A stretch of DNA of 64,000 bases from Cristatella mucedo (taxonomy: Eukaryota > Bryozoa > Phylactolaemata > Cristatellidae): positions 2,320,001-2,384,000 of the forward strand of contig WPIO01000015.1 of NCBI GenBank assembly GCA_009760855.2. The letters run 5' to 3'. Made by a program: the position numbers and the translations under genes. The notes under the pieces were generated by a model, which saw only the letters and a list, made by a program, of their open reading frames with translations, did no database searches and was not told the origin of the DNA. Below are positions 1 to 11,430 of this stretch, one piece after another (positions within the stretch are counted from its first letter, which is position 1; every line of letters starts with the position of its first letter).

Positions 1-100
1 TATTTATATATTTATATATTTATATATTTATATATTTATATATAAATATATCAATAAGAGAGAGAGAGAGAGAGAGAGAGGAGGGAGAGACGGAGAGACG

Positions 101-154
<54 letters not shown>

Positions 155-175
155 AGAGAGAGAGAGAGAGAAAGA
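1..175. repeat. AT-rich then (GA)n microsatellite
   Basis: The first ~48 bases are a TATATTTA-type repeat; from ~56 to 174 the sequence is an impure (GA)n tract. No coding potential; open frames here are low-complexity artefacts. Confidence 0.95.
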
Positions 176-204
176 GTCATTGTTCGGTCTCGTTTACTGT
201 TCCT

Positions 205-2590
205 GCTTCCTTGTATGTACAGGGTAAAGTCGAACTTCTCCAGCGACGTAACTTAAAAATAATTACAATAGACAAATTTATTAAATTTTTTTGTGGTGCA
301 GGTCTTTTTGATCTGCACCCGGACTCGACCGACAGTCTCGATACCCTCACTAATGCAGTGAACATGACACTCAAGAGTGCTCTTGACAAGCATGCTCCCG
401 TTCATTCTATCCGTAGATAGAGTCGTGGAAATTCCTTTGAATTTACAAAAAAAACTTCAAAAGATGCGCCGTGTGAAGCGCAGGCTTGAACGTCGTTTTA
501 GGAAATCGCGGTCTGATGCAGATTTAGTCAAATTCAAAAACTTCCTTTGAGTTTACACCCGGACGCTTAAAAAAGCCAGAACTTCCTTTATCACTCAAAA
601 ACTGAATTCCTGCCAGTCGGACCCTAAAATAACTTTTAAGACAGGAACACGTTAATTGGCCAATCCTGAGAGGTTTGACTCCCTAGATATTGATGGCTCA
701 GCCGAAAAGTTGTCAACCTTCTTTAATAAAGAAAATTTTGCACATTCGTGCCTCCATTAAGCTTCCTCCGAGTAAAGCAATTTTGGAATCACATCCCATG
801 ACCTTCCTTGAAAGGTTTTCCGAGGTTTGTGCATGCGATGTGCCTATCTTATTAAGGTCTAGCAAAAATAGCTCGTCTTCTGAAGATCCTATACCATCAT
901 CTCTGTGGTCTTCACAGGCAGACCAACGTAGCCCTGCCATAACCGAAGTTTGTAATGCTTCTTTGGGAAAATGGGTCGTCCCCAAGTCCTTCAAATCAGC
1001 AATCGTTAGACCCGTACTTTAAAAGCCTTAATTAGATACAAAGGTTCTTGCTAACTATCGCGCAGTTTCCCTTCTTCCTTTCTTTTCTTGTCAAAGATTC
1101 TTGAAAAATTGCTGCTAAGCAGCTGGTTAAACATATTCAAAAGAATGAAATGTCAGAGAAACATTTCAATCAGGGTTCAAGAGACAGCAATCCACTGAAA
1201 CTGCACACCATGTTAATAATGACATTCTACGTGGCAACAATGATGGAAATGTTCCGGCCCTAGCTCTGCTAGATGTAACTGCTGCCTTCGACGTAATTGA
1301 TAACGATGTTCTACTCAAGCGATTGAGAACAACGATCGGTCTGGAAGACGAAGCACTGGCATAGTTTAAATCGTACTTGTCTGTCCGTGTTCAATCTGTG
1401 TCTTGTGTGGGTCAGGTCTCACACACGAGACAAGTCACCTGTGGAGTCCCTCGAGGGACTGTACTTGTACCTTGCTGTTCTCCATTTATACTCAACCTGT
1501 GGGGAAAGTGATTAAGGCCCATGGAATAGGATATCACTTTTATGCTGACGATACTCAGCTGTATTTTTCATTCAAACCGTAGGGAATCTGCTGCAGCAGC
1601 TGAGAAACTGAATGCTTGCCTTGCCGACATTCGATCCTAGATGTGGGAAAACTTCTTGAAACTAAATGACAATAAAACCAAACTGCTGCTCATAGGACAC
1701 CCTAAGCGTGTGGCTGGATTAAAACGCTTTGCTCTTCTAATAGTTGCTGCTGTTGTGCGACCATCACCACGTGCTCGAAATTTAGGTGTCGTTTTCGACA
1801 GCTGCTTCAATTTTAAAAGCTTCATTAGGAAGACTGCTTCTACAGCTAGCAATCACGTCCGATCCCTAACCTAGATTAGGAGCTCTCTTCCACAGTGGCT
1901 TGCAAACAATTTAACTAGCTCCTTAGTTCTGTCTCGGCTTGATTATCGTAATTCCCTTGTGGCTGGGATGCAAAAGAAAGCAAGCCACTGCAGCTGGCTA
2001 TGAATATGGCTGCAAGGCTAGTCTTCAAATCCCAGAGGTTTGACAGCATGTCTCCTTTTCTAAAAGAGCTAGGATGGCTGCCGGTTGATCAACGGATACT
2101 GCCGGTTGATTAAAGTTCTTACGCTGACCCACAAGGCTCGCCAAGGCTTGGCTCCTTCGTACCAAGCTGAACTGCTGCACCAGTTTCTGTCTCTACGCGC
2201 CCTCAAGTCCTGTGTGGACAATAAATTAGCTGTTCCATTCCTCTGCTTAAAGACCGTTGGCGACAGAAGCTTTAGTGCTGCAGGTCCTAGACTGTGGAAC
2301 TCGGCTTTCACAGTTCTTAAGCAACGACAACTACTCTACTGCTGCGGACTATGGCTCATCATTTTCAGCGGTCCTGAGCTGCTACTTCCACGTTACTCAC
2401 TACCTCAACTGCTCTCTTAATTCTGCTGTGCCTCCCACTTTCTCTTTGTTGCGTGACACGAAGTGTTTTTGGCTTCCGAATGCGAACCAAAAGCCGATTT
2501 GGCTGTGAGTGCGCTACATAAAACTCTCCCGTGTAACACCCACAGTCTGTATGGCTTAGTGGAGTTACAGACGGAGGTACATTACATGGA
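205..2590 (+). mobile_element. Decayed L2/CR1-like LINE (family A), ORF2 remnant
   Basis: This is a non-LTR retrotransposon ORF2, broken by many stops and frameshifts. A linker region rich in Lys/Arg lies at ~440-600. The reverse transcriptase is legible in pieces: LLDVTAAFDVID near 1265-1310 (motif A), CGVPRGTVL near 1440-1470, and YADDTQLY near 1533-1560 (catalytic YADD). The C-terminal region follows with [18 protein letters not shown] and LTHKARQGLAPSY. The 3' end is ACAGACGGAGGTACATTACAT, shared with the fragment at 50.7-51.0 kb. The endonuclease part is missing (5' truncation). A second copy lies at 60477-61190. It is inactive. Confidence 0.85.
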
Positions 2591-2871
2591 TGTAGCTCAG
2601 ATGCTGCATCAGGGAATTGGATCAGCTTAGGTATCTGAATGTTTTGGTTGTGTGGGAGCCGTGGGCTCTCCTCTGTGGTTCACCTGCTGGGTTCACCGCC
2701 GCAGAGGGGGTGCTTTGTTAGCTGCATGACCTTGGTGGGGGAGATGCGACTCAGACGCGAGGTAAACCGGCTGGATGCTGTCGCGCTGTGAGATGTCTTG
2801 AGGACAGAATATACGGCTGCCGAAAATATACTTTACCACATCACCTTCACAGTCACAGGCCTACAGCCTAC
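2591..2871. other. Unassigned spacer between two LINE copies
   Basis: No convincing coding frame, RNA gene or known repeat was recognised between the family A tail and the next L2 copy. Confidence 0.4.
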
Positions 2872-3877
2872 TTGCCTACTCTGCCTACTTTCAGCTACAT
2901 TCAACTAAATATTGTCGTGCTTATACAAGGATACCACATCTCAATTGCTCCATGCATTTGAGATATCTCGTCCTGACTTCTGTAGCTTACTGCTTGCTGG
3001 TCTACCGGCCTCTGCAATCAGCCACTTACGGTTGGTGCAAAACTCTGCCGATATGCTCATCTGTTGTGAACGTCGACATTGCTATATTATACCACTTCTC
3101 GTCGACTGCAATGGCTCTCAATCAAGTAGCGAATCGACTTCAAGGTTTTGTCAATTACTTTTAGGTCCCTTCATTCTCCGGCTCCTGTCTACCTACCAGA
3201 ACTACTACTCCACCTAACGAAGAATCGTACAAACCGCTATTCTGACTTGAATAATTTGTCCATTTTTTTGGGTCACGAAAGCTGAGAGCCAGCCGATGAC
3301 CAACGCCAACAGTTTGTTGTATGAGGCACGGAGCAGAAGGATGCACGACTCCCTTCACCCCCTTCTTCCACTCGACTTGCTTCTCCTCTACCTCAGCTGT
3401 GCTTTGCCGACACCGACGATTCACCCAAGGCGGACCACAGCTGTGAACCGGCCAACCCTGATGGTGAATGCACCATCTTTTTTACCATGGGTTACCGGCC
3501 TGTGTCTACCTCACATCACAGGCGGACCACAGCTGTGTGCCGGCTCCTCTCGATGATGCTCCCTACTGCTGTTCACCAGCGGTTTATCAAAGGTGCAGTA
3601 TAGGCCTGCATATAACCTAACTACAGCCATACCTCGTACGAACCTCAAAACCATTAGAGACCGTGCCTTTGCAACGGAGCAGCTCTCAGGCTAGCCGCGA
3701 TATTAGCCCTTGCCTTAGTGGGTCTGACTAGGGCACCTAGAGCAACCGTACGGCGACGGACTAGCCTAGGACTGGCCAAGGGCTAGCCAAGGACTATCCA
3801 AGAAGAATTAGGCTTAGGACGGACACCAAGAGCTAGGGTCCGACAAAAACAATAACAGCTACACCCAAGGTCAAGAG

Positions 3878-3961
<84 letters not shown>

Positions 3962-3962
<1 letters not shown>

Positions 3963-3968
3963 ATAAAA
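3962..3968 (+). promoter_or_regulatory. TATA box of the solo LTR
   Basis: TATAAAA lies just after the (GA)n tract and ~377 bp upstream of the LTR AATAAA. It is the expected core promoter of the LTR; its activity is inferred only. Confidence 0.6.
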
Positions 3969-4149
3969 TAAAAGGACTGACCGAGCTCAGGGCTGCAGCT
4001 TCGGTAGTCGATGCGAGACTACGCTTCGAGAGCACGAGAGACGAACCTACGGCGACGGACAGCTAAGTGCAACTTTGACTGCGCAGTTGTGTTCTGCCGG
4101 CTACTCAGCTAGTCGCTCGTATCTTGGGGTGCTGTAGCGACGCGCGCAC

Positions 4150-4300
4150 AGGGTAGTTGGTTATACTCGGACTTCGGGAGTTCGCGAAGTTAACTCCGTC
4201 GGACCGACACGCGCCGCGTAAACGCGTAGGGTAGTTATTATAGTCGGGCTTCGGGAGTTCGCACATTTAACTCCGTTGGTCCGGTTTGCGCTGCGTAAAG
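4150..4300 (+). repeat. Two-copy ~77-bp tandem repeat inside the solo LTR
   Basis: The segment AGGGTAGTT...CGGGAGTTCGC followed by TTAACTCCG occurs at ~4151 and again at ~4228, with a few substitutions. It lies between the TATA box and the poly(A) signal, in the presumed R/U5 region. Confidence 0.75.
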
Positions 4301-4799
4301 CCCTTGCGCCGGCGCGTAACCGCTACGAACCGGCCTACAATAAAAAGTTGCTTTCGGCACCCAGTTGTGGCCGCCTGTGTTTTAACCGCATCGCAGCACT
4401 GCATCACACAGTCCACCGGTAGAGAGACGGGGGAAGAGCTTCTGCGCGGTTACACCTTTAGTTCATATGCTCCCAAAGCCTGGAACGTACTACCAACGCA
4501 CGTCGAAACGACCCCTGACGAGAAAACATTAAAAAAAAGCTAAGCGCACCTGTTTATTGCGGCCTTTGGTGGCTCTTCGTGTTTCGTCCTTTGTATGCAT
4601 GTACCTGCTACTTGCGGATGTTACCACTAAACATTTGGTAAAGCTTTATATGTAGCATCTTTAAAGTGCCTAAAGAAAGATTCAACTCTCTGAGGGGCTA
4701 CACAAATTACTCTTGTTATTACTATTATTAAGCACCATGGTTGTTTGCGTATCATCACTGGTGTGGTGGTGCAAATCTCTTGCTACAGAAGTGAGAGCA

Positions 4800-4884
4800 G
4801 AACTAGAGAAAGAGAGAGAGAGGCAAGACACACAAACACACACACACACACACACACACAAACAGAGTGAGGGAGAGAGAGGCA

Positions 4885-4969
<85 letters not shown>

Positions 4970-4972
4970 TTG
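4800..4972. repeat. (GA)n / (CA)n compound microsatellite
   Basis: An AGAGAG run, a CACACA run (4829-4860) and a second long (GA)n tract (4889-4957) follow the L2 tail. Long open frames crossing it on both strands encode only dipeptide repeats and are spurious. Confidence 0.95.
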
Positions 4973-5282
4973 AGCACGAGAGAGAGAGTATGATGTTGAA
5001 TGCTCGCAGGCTGAATGGTACTGAATTTCATGTCGAATTAAGATGTCCCCCAATTTAAGACTCTTAACACATTTTCACTGACTTCAAGCTATAAATGGCG
5101 TCTTATTTAAAGTTTAAATCGTCGAGGTAAGCGTGAGCCTTAATCCAAATGAGACTTGATTATTCATAAATTCACACCAAGAAAATTAAAGTGCTCTTCT
5201 TTTTCCTTAATGGGACGTAGAACTCAGAATCAGAGTAATTTGTCACCTTATGTGAACATGCCTTCAAGAAAACGAATCCATA

Positions 5283-5349
5283 CTTGTAGGTTAATAATGC
5301 TCTCCCAACGAGCACGTACGCCGAAGCAGGCAGATCACCGAAGCTGGCG
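5283..5349 (-). repeat. 3' LTR remnant of the Gypsy element
   Basis: These 67 bases match 9311-9376 in the same orientation with about five mismatches (shared core TTAATAATGCTCTCCCA, then GAGCACGT). They are the last part (R/U5) of the LTR. The rest of the 3' LTR has been lost. Confidence 0.8.
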
Positions 5350-5479
5350 AGAATAGCCTTCTGCTAGGTACCGATTCATCGTCCAACCCTGCTGTTAGCG
5401 AGATGTTGTACCAAGACACCATCATCAGGACGTCCTTACCCGGACAAGCCGCCATTCACTTGATGGACCTATGATTTCG

Positions 5480-6000
5480 CTAAACGATGCCGTTGCCGGT
5501 AGATTTATAGGCGAAACGGTAGATGGGCTCCACGCCCCAATGATTGTATAGACCACGCAGAGCTGTTGAATGAAAACTCGCATCGTTATCCATGAGCAAC
5601 TGCAATGGAGGGCCTCGCTCCCTAAAAATTTCCCCATGATTGCGCACCAAGGAGTTTTCTTCCTCGTCAGATATTTGCCTCCAAATAACGAAACGACTCG
5701 GCCCACAATCTACCACGGTCAGATATTTTTGGCCTTTGAAATTCAGCACGCCTGGACTCCATGCGACTGGTGTAGGATCGACTTGCAAGGAGGGCAAGCC
5801 TTCACGACGGCTTCGGTGTCCTTTTGCCGGATAACAGCTTCCGGGTGGCACATTCTGGCAAGGTACAGTGTCCTGTCTCCCCCAAAGTTGTTAAGGCTGT
5901 GGAAACTCTTAAGTTAACGCTGACTGCCGGTGAATACGACTGGTCCGGAAGAGCGAGACAGCTTACAGTCTCCATCATCCATTGTGGAGCAACGCGGGTC
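5480..6000 (-). pseudogene. Integrase core remnant of the Gypsy element
   Basis: The minus-strand frame at 5480-5851 contains YLTVVDCGPSRFVIWR and LLMDNDASFHS, the D and DN(D) motifs of the rve integrase core. YKSTGNGIV follows at the position of the third acidic residue. The zinc-binding HHCC part upstream is partly readable near 5830-6000 in another frame. Frameshifts separate the pieces. Confidence 0.8.
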
Positions 6001-6135
6001 AGCTGGTCGGCCTGATTGTCGGACGATTGCAATAGGACTATAAAAGCTTGCAGTCCAGACTCGGACACCGTGTCGGCGATCAATGCTAGCCTGCGTGTAA
6101 TGAGAGATTCTCCCACGTCATGGGCTCGTACAGGC

Positions 6136-6447
6136 TTATCTCAAAACCAGCAGTGATTGTAGCAATCCGTGGCCAGTTACTGAATCTGCCCGAATCTCTA
6201 CCTGCCGCAAGGACCAAGCAATTGCCAGATTGAGGCACTTGATGATGGCATCCAGCGCAGCAAGGTTGATGTGGGCTACGTTGTCAGCTTTTCGCAGCCA
6301 CGAGGCATCCTTTACGATTCTTCCTTCTATATCCAGGCATGTGCCGATAGCAAGGCTGCTGGCGTCACACCAGATGATGCCACTATCCAGATTCGGTACA
6401 TTCCAACTGCCTGAAACCGGATCGTCGGCACGCAATCGCTGCAGCAA
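6136..6447 (-). pseudogene. RNase H domain remnant of the Gypsy element
   Basis: The minus-strand frame reads IIWCDASSLAIG (first catalytic Asp), HINLAALDAIIKC (the usual Glu of the INxxELxA motif replaced by Ala) and IRADSVTGHG (third Asp). Order and spacing fit a retroelement RNase H that has lost a catalytic residue. Confidence 0.8.
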
Positions 6448-6794
6448 ATCACTTTCCGTGGCTATGAAATTTTCACCAATGACTTGAATCCCAACCGATG
6501 TCGCCAGCGGCTCTCCATACGTAACTGCAGGACGGGCGAAGCCAGCCCGAGACTGGGAAATGTCTGATCAGCTGCCCACACCACAAAAACAGCTGCCGTC
6601 GCGATAGGGCATCGAGCAATGCGCTCGCCACGTTATTGCGGCGAAAACGAAGCTCGTCACCTTCGGCCTGCATATGCGGAGGCCAAGAACCCATCCACCA
6701 ACGAGGCTTTCCGGTGGCTAAGCCTCCAAACCGAATGTTTGTAGCAAGTCGATTACGTCAGCATTTGAGACAACGCTGTTTTGGACGACAATAT

Positions 6795-7950
6795 CGTCAA
6801 CCAAAGGAATCAGTACCAATATAGCCGTATCCCACGGGTCAGAGGCTATTTTGTCGCCATGCTCAGGCCACGTCGTCATGCTCAGGCCACGCCGCCGCTC
6901 GCCATGCCTGCCGCTGAGCTAGGGTAAGACAAGCGGCCGACAGGTTAAACCTCTTTATAATATCGCATGCGCCAACAGCAACTGTGGAACTAAACAAATC
7001 TACAGGGAGGGTCTTATACAAAGGAAACTATAAGAGCTCAAGACGACGCTGCAAGCGCGAACAAACGTCTTAGTTGGTCCGTCGGCTTGCACCGACTCCG
7101 TTCCAACAGTGTGAACGTACAGTGTGAACGTACGCTTTCAATGATCCGGGTAGCTGAGTAACTGCTTGAATAGTCGGAGTCGACGTCTACCACAGTTGAG
7201 AGATTCCGCCGAAAGACGCCAAATCACGGGGGGCCATGAACACGCTATAAGGGGGAACACGGAATATACAAGTCAAAATAATGAGCGTGCTATCCAGCTC
7301 GGCCCGGGCCTTGGACATTCGTTGCCTTGCGTGAATGGCCGCATCGCCGGAGCACTCCTGCACCCATCCAGGTGCATAACTCGGCGACACCGGAAGCGTC
7401 CAACACCACGACTTAGTCGGCCAACTTTCGCTACCCAAGAGCCCCGGTGACCTCTCGTCACCGCACCTCCGGCAATGCCCGTAGGTCAGGCCCTGGCCTA
7501 GCCGGTGACCCTTACCACATTACAACGGTCCTGTCACAGCCAACCGAACGTAGCCTGGGTACACCAGTATGAACTCGCTCGTTCTTTGGACAAGACCTTT
7601 GTCAGGATCGAGGTCACTATTTTCGGGGAAACATTAAGTCCGAAACCTAGTCGTGTGAGGAAGTACCGACGGCCCTTGTACTCCACGACATTTTATTGCT
7701 CCGAGATGGATCAACATGCTCCTGCAAGTATGCTTTTCGCAGGTCAAATATGTTCACGTTCTTGCCCAGCCGTCGCCACGCTCTCAGCTCAGTGCTCCAC
7801 ACATCGCCGCAAGCAGCGTGACTTGAGACAAACTGATTTAGTTGTCGGTAGTCCATTACCGGCCTCACCCTGCCCTTGCTTGCCTGTACGATGGCCATTA
7901 GATGGATCAGGCCACCATAATGACCAGCGAATGGCTGCAACTAGCCTTCC
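6795..7950 (-). pseudogene. Reverse transcriptase remnant of the Gypsy element, split
   Basis: Reading the minus strand from ~7940 down: VRPVMDYRQLN, NIFDLRKAYLQ (motif A Asp) and a segment reading LGFGLNVSPKIVTSILTKVL near 7650-7560. The catalytic VDDIVV (motif C) appears only near 6815-6780. The normal distance between the last two is ~10-15 residues, so ~650 bp (about 6840-7490) has been inserted. The insert itself is not identified. Confidence 0.75.
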
Positions 7951-8199
7951 TTGATCCACTCTTTTTTCGTAATCGGCACGAATGTCCTCTCCGACATTGT
8001 ACGAAGCGATACGATTCGGCAATTGGAGAACGACACATTGATTTGTTCACTCCCACTTGACTGACCAGCGTCCCTGGTGGAATACTGCCTTAAAGTCCTT
8101 GTCCTTAATCAGTACGTCACCCCGTTGCGCACCAGCAGACGCCCCCACTGCTGCATCGGTACGGTACTGTAATGGCTCTGGAATTCCCCTTTGGCCAAT

Positions 8200-8500
8200 G
8201 AACTCAACCTGGCCAGCAGAGGGACCAATAACCACGCCGCTGAGAAGTTTAACGGCATCCATACCGATAAGTAACCTAAAACCAGGAACGGCATCTGACA
8301 CAGGGCAGTGCAGCACTCTCGTTCGTCTGCAGTGGGCTACCATCACAACGCACGTGGACTTTCAGACAGCCGTAGCTCCATTCTATGTCACGACCTCATC
8401 GCACGCTCGCCTCACCCTTGCCGGGTTCGCAAGCACCACCAAAATAATGGACCTCGAGCATCCAGTATCCACTAACGCAGATGCCTCGTAGTTTTTGATG
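8200..8500 (-). pseudogene. Aspartic protease remnant of the Gypsy element
   Basis: Reading the minus strand from ~8500: NYEASALVDTGCSRSIIL, a retropepsin active site (DTG). After a frameshift comes FRLLIGMDAVKLLSGV (8290-8230), the conserved flap-to-C-terminus segment of Gypsy proteases. Confidence 0.8.
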
Positions 8501-9290
8501 AGCACACGTACAGAGGGAAGGCGGGCTAAAAGAGGGGAAAGCACCGGCGCAGTAATGCATGCTCTCCCCTATTCGTTTTTTTGGCAAGTTTGGTACGACG
8601 GCCCAATTCGAGCAGTTAGCAGCGAGATTTTGAATGCTTCCACACACGTAACCGTGCTTCACGTAGCCACAGCGGCTGCTTTAGAAGGACAATTTAGGCT
8701 CACGTGCCCGACGGCTTTGCACAGAAAACACATTCTGGTGCCTAGATAGGCTATCCCGGCGCGAAGCAACTATCTGCCCCCTCAGAGTGCCGCTCGCCTT
8801 CACTATGACGCGAGCCTTCTCGACAAGAATATGCGTCGGCATGTCAGCTAGGTTGCTTGAGGCTTGGAGGTGCCTCCTTGCAGGCCTCCAGCAATCCAGC
8901 AATATAGGCGCATTTGGCAAAATCGCTAGCCATAGCCTAGCCAACCGGTTCAAGTCCGACCAAAAACATTATGTTTTCGCATTCAGCAAGGCACCGCGAG
9001 GCGAATTCCTTGTAGGCATCGAAGAAACTCGACGAGAATGCTGCCAGCAGCGCTTTATTTTTTACCTTGGCATAGTCTTCCTTAGCCGCCTCAGGAGCGC
9101 CTTCATATACTCCGTATATTCCACGTGTAAGGAATAGCGTCAGAAAATTTTGCAATTCGTGAACTCCTTGCGTCTTGGTCAATCTATCGAACCGATTCAG
9201 CCACTCAGAGATGTTTCCGCTGCCATCAAATGCGAAATTGGCGCTTCCGTCAGTTTTACTTCCAGACTCATCTTTACGCGGGCCTCAAAG
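8501..9290 (-). pseudogene. Gag remnant of the Gypsy element
   Basis: Minus-strand frames at 8937-9182 and 8681-8953 give capsid-like sequence (RFDRLTKTQGVHELQNF, then KVKNKALLAAFSSSFFDAY, then AECENIMFLVG). A degenerate zinc-knuckle-like CGSIQNLAANC lies near 8620-8650. The frames overlap but are shifted relative to each other. Assignment to gag rests on position before the protease and on the knuckle. Confidence 0.65.
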
Positions 9291-9310
9291 CCGCCCCCGT
9301 CGAGGAATCG

Positions 9311-9640
9311 CTTGTAGATTAATAATGCTCTCCCAGCGAGCACGTTCACCGAAGCAGGCAGAACACCGAAGCTGGTTCACAAGAACGTTTATTTTCCCAG
9401 GCGCCTGCAGGGCTCCTCAAACACAACCGTTCTCTCCCTAGGCGTTCCCACTGCCCTCACTCCCCTCCCAGCCACATCTCATCCGGTGAGTTAGCGAGAG
9501 CACAAAGCCGGCCTGTGTCTAAACCCCAGCCGCCAGACCACAGCTTGGCCCGTCCCTAGACCACACCCACCAGCTGTTTGAATTGGGTTGGTTTACGGCA
9601 CTACCGGTCTGCCTGCGCTGGGGGAGTGCAGGGAACACAC
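9311..9640 (-). repeat. 5' LTR of the Gypsy element
   Basis: The reverse complement aligns over most of its length with 61195-61530: GCAGGCAGACCGGTAGTGCC, CAAACAGCTGGTGG, CTGTGGTCTG, and the end region GGTGTTCTGCCTGC. On the minus strand AAAATAAACG (near 9390) is a plausible poly(A) signal. The exact outer edge is uncertain (~9620-9650). Confidence 0.8.
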
Positions 9641-9974
9641 TGTTTGGAATCGAATCGTGCCCACAATGAGAAACACAAATATGTAACGCCGAAGGCCCGG
9701 CGGAGTAGGCTTGACCTGCCGCTTACCTAGCGGCGTAGCCTTGCGCCTACTGCCGTTCGGTGCGCGCCTACGCGAAATAAGCTGGCCGCCACGAAACGAG
9801 CGTTTCTGGCGCCGACCTGCTTATCGTTACTAAAGGGGTCCGTGAGTCCGCGGCGTGAATTGGAAAGCGAGACACACAAACTGGGGATTTTATTGAACTT
9901 TATTCGCAAGCGCACAAAGTCGCTGCGCGTCTAGCTCAGTTTTATCTCCACACTCCTCGCACGTTCTCAACAGC

Positions 9975-10345
9975 ACCAACACTCTTGCGGAGGGAAAACT
10001 TCTTCACGCTGAGCGCGAACCGGAGCCTAAACCCTAACCGGAGAACTAGGACTTCATTTCCACCTGTGCGGAAGAAATGCCACAAACACGCCAACTTAAG
10101 CACTCTTGCGGAGGGAATACTTCTCCACACTGAAGCATGAACCGGAGCCTAAACCCTAACCGGAGAACTAGGACTCGGTTTCCACCAGTGTGGCAAGAAT
10201 ACTCCACACACGCCACCTCAAGCACCCTTGCGGAAGAAAACACGTCTCCGCACTTACGCTACTTACATCTATACTGGGGACGACCCAAATAGACGGAGCT
10301 CAAACTGGAGCCTAAACCCTAACCGGAGAACTAGGCCTCCACACA
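9975..10345. repeat. ~122-bp minisatellite, about 2.7 copies
   Basis: CACTCTTGCGGAGGGAA-type units start at ~9980, 10101 and 10222 (a ~121-122 bp period). GGAGCCTAAACCCTAACCGG occurs at 10022, 10144 and (after extra sequence) 10307. The flanks 9641-9974 and 10346-11140 show no gene I can support. Confidence 0.8.
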
Positions 10346-11144
10346 CGTCAACTACGCCTAGCTCGCACCGGATAATTCCTATACCGAGACCACGTGCTAG
10401 CGCGCCCACACAAAACACAAAAGAAACACAAAATGCCAGCTCGGGCGCGACACGACCGTATTCGCTGGAGTCCACCGAATCCTCCTAGCGCTGTCTCGTC
10501 CAAGAAGAGACCAAAAACACCAGGCCCAGAGCGAGCGTCGCTCGACTCTTAAATACTTAGCTGAGACAATGGGGCAAGAGCTTAGTGGTATTGGGCCCGA
10601 CACCATGGCCCATTACGGCAAGGAATTAATACCGTCACTAGGCCACTGAAATGGCACCTCTGTCCAGCTTAAATTGCGAATGGGTTCCAGACGATTCTTT
10701 TTGGACAGAGTGACGGCGGAGGTTGACAGTCCAGCCAACATCAATCAGCCGCTCCAGCGGGTATCGGACCAATTCTAAAGGCCGAATCGCCACCGCTGGT
10801 CAAAGAGCTTCATGGCTTGCTCTTAAGCTCTTGCTCTCTAACCGCACTGACACTCCTCTCTGGCTCACTGCTCCAGGACAAAGGAGTTCTAGCCCGCCTC
10901 CGATCAGCTCTTGTTCGCGATAAAATTCAGCCAAGGCCAGCAGGGCGATACAAATAACAACATCCACTTTCACATTTAAAAATGTAAAAATTGTGCCCTA
11001 TTGGCGTGCGGGAAATTCGGAAAAATAGTTGCATCAAGTTGCATAAGATAGCGGGAGAGGTGCTGCAGACCAAGAAGCGCCACCGTAGATGTTGTCCTAG
11101 TCAGCTGTGCTCCACCAGGTCCAAGTACGCCCGTCACAGGCTTT

Positions 11145-11310
11145 AATGATAATAATAAATAAAAAATAATACATTTGTATAGCTCCCTCAGAGAACCTAA
11201 TCTCTCTCTAGGTGCTTTGAGGTTGCTGCTAAGGAAGCAGTACCGAATGCTTGGTAGTAACATCTGCATACAACAGGCGCAGTGCAAGCAGGTACATGCA
11301 TACGAAGGAC
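11145..11310 (-). mobile_element. L2 family B 3'-end fragment
   Basis: It starts with the reversed (ATT)n tail (AATGATAATAATAAATAAAA) followed by the inverted tail hairpin CCTCAGAGAACCTAATCTC. It lies ~280 bp upstream of the DERL1 start codon, so it may mark the outer limit of that promoter. Confidence 0.75.
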
Positions 11311-11430
11311 GAGTCGCAAAGACCCGCTTTCTACGTCTACTGTCTCAAAAGCTGAAAAATTACTGCAGTGCGATCAAATTAGATCAATTTTCGAAAAATT
11401 TTAGTTTTAAAAGAACTTGGCGCCGTATTC

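Larger units (their letters stand above)
3670..4454 (+). mobile_element. Solo LTR (785 bp) inserted in an L2 copy
   Basis: The insert begins TGCAACGGAG, ends GCGGTTACA (TG...CA) and is flanked by the direct repeat CCTT (3666-3669 and 4455-4458). Removing it restores the L2 reading around GACCGTGCCTTTAGTTC. The U3-like part holds a long (GA)n tract (3882-3958), then TATAAAA at 3962-3968. A poly(A) signal AATAAA follows at 4339-4344. This U3-R-U5 order gives the + orientation. No internal domain remains, so it is most simply a solo LTR left by LTR-LTR recombination. A short target duplication fits Ty3/Gypsy-like integration; the family itself is not identified. Confidence 0.8.
2872..4735 (+). 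mobile_element. L2-like LINE (family B) 3' part, split by two insertions
   Basis: The copy starts at the segment that other copies read as AYFQLHNIAKIRA and ends in the family tail: a CTAAAGAAAGATTCAACTCT hairpin followed by TTATTACTATTATTA. Intact copies (for example 28540-29880) show that it is interrupted twice: by ~370 bp of unassigned DNA (about 3256-3624, containing the motif GGCGGACCACAGCTGTG twice, ~89 bp apart) and by a solo LTR (3670-4454). The protein motifs SYAPKAWN and FCSLLLAGLPA remain legible. A dead copy. Confidence 0.8.
5283..9640 (-). mobile_element. Decayed Ty3/Gypsy-like LTR retrotransposon
   Basis: On the minus strand the order is 5' LTR (~9640-9311), gag, protease, reverse transcriptase, RNase H, integrase, and a short 3' LTR remnant (5349-5283). 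This is the Metaviridae/Ty3-Gypsy order. Every domain carries frameshifts or stops, and the RT is split by ~650 bp of foreign or unassigned DNA (about 6840-7490). The 5' LTR runs almost directly into gag, so the leader and primer-binding site appear to be deleted. A related LTR stands alone at 61195-61530. The element is inactive. Confidence 0.85.

Noticed and set aside
4682-5058. Open frames on both strands through the GA/CA microsatellite
   Set aside because: Dipeptide repeats only (Ser-Leu, Arg-Glu).
10022-10325. Interstitial telomeric repeat
   Set aside because: CCTAAACCCTAACC occurs once per ~122-bp unit, not as a tandem hexamer array.
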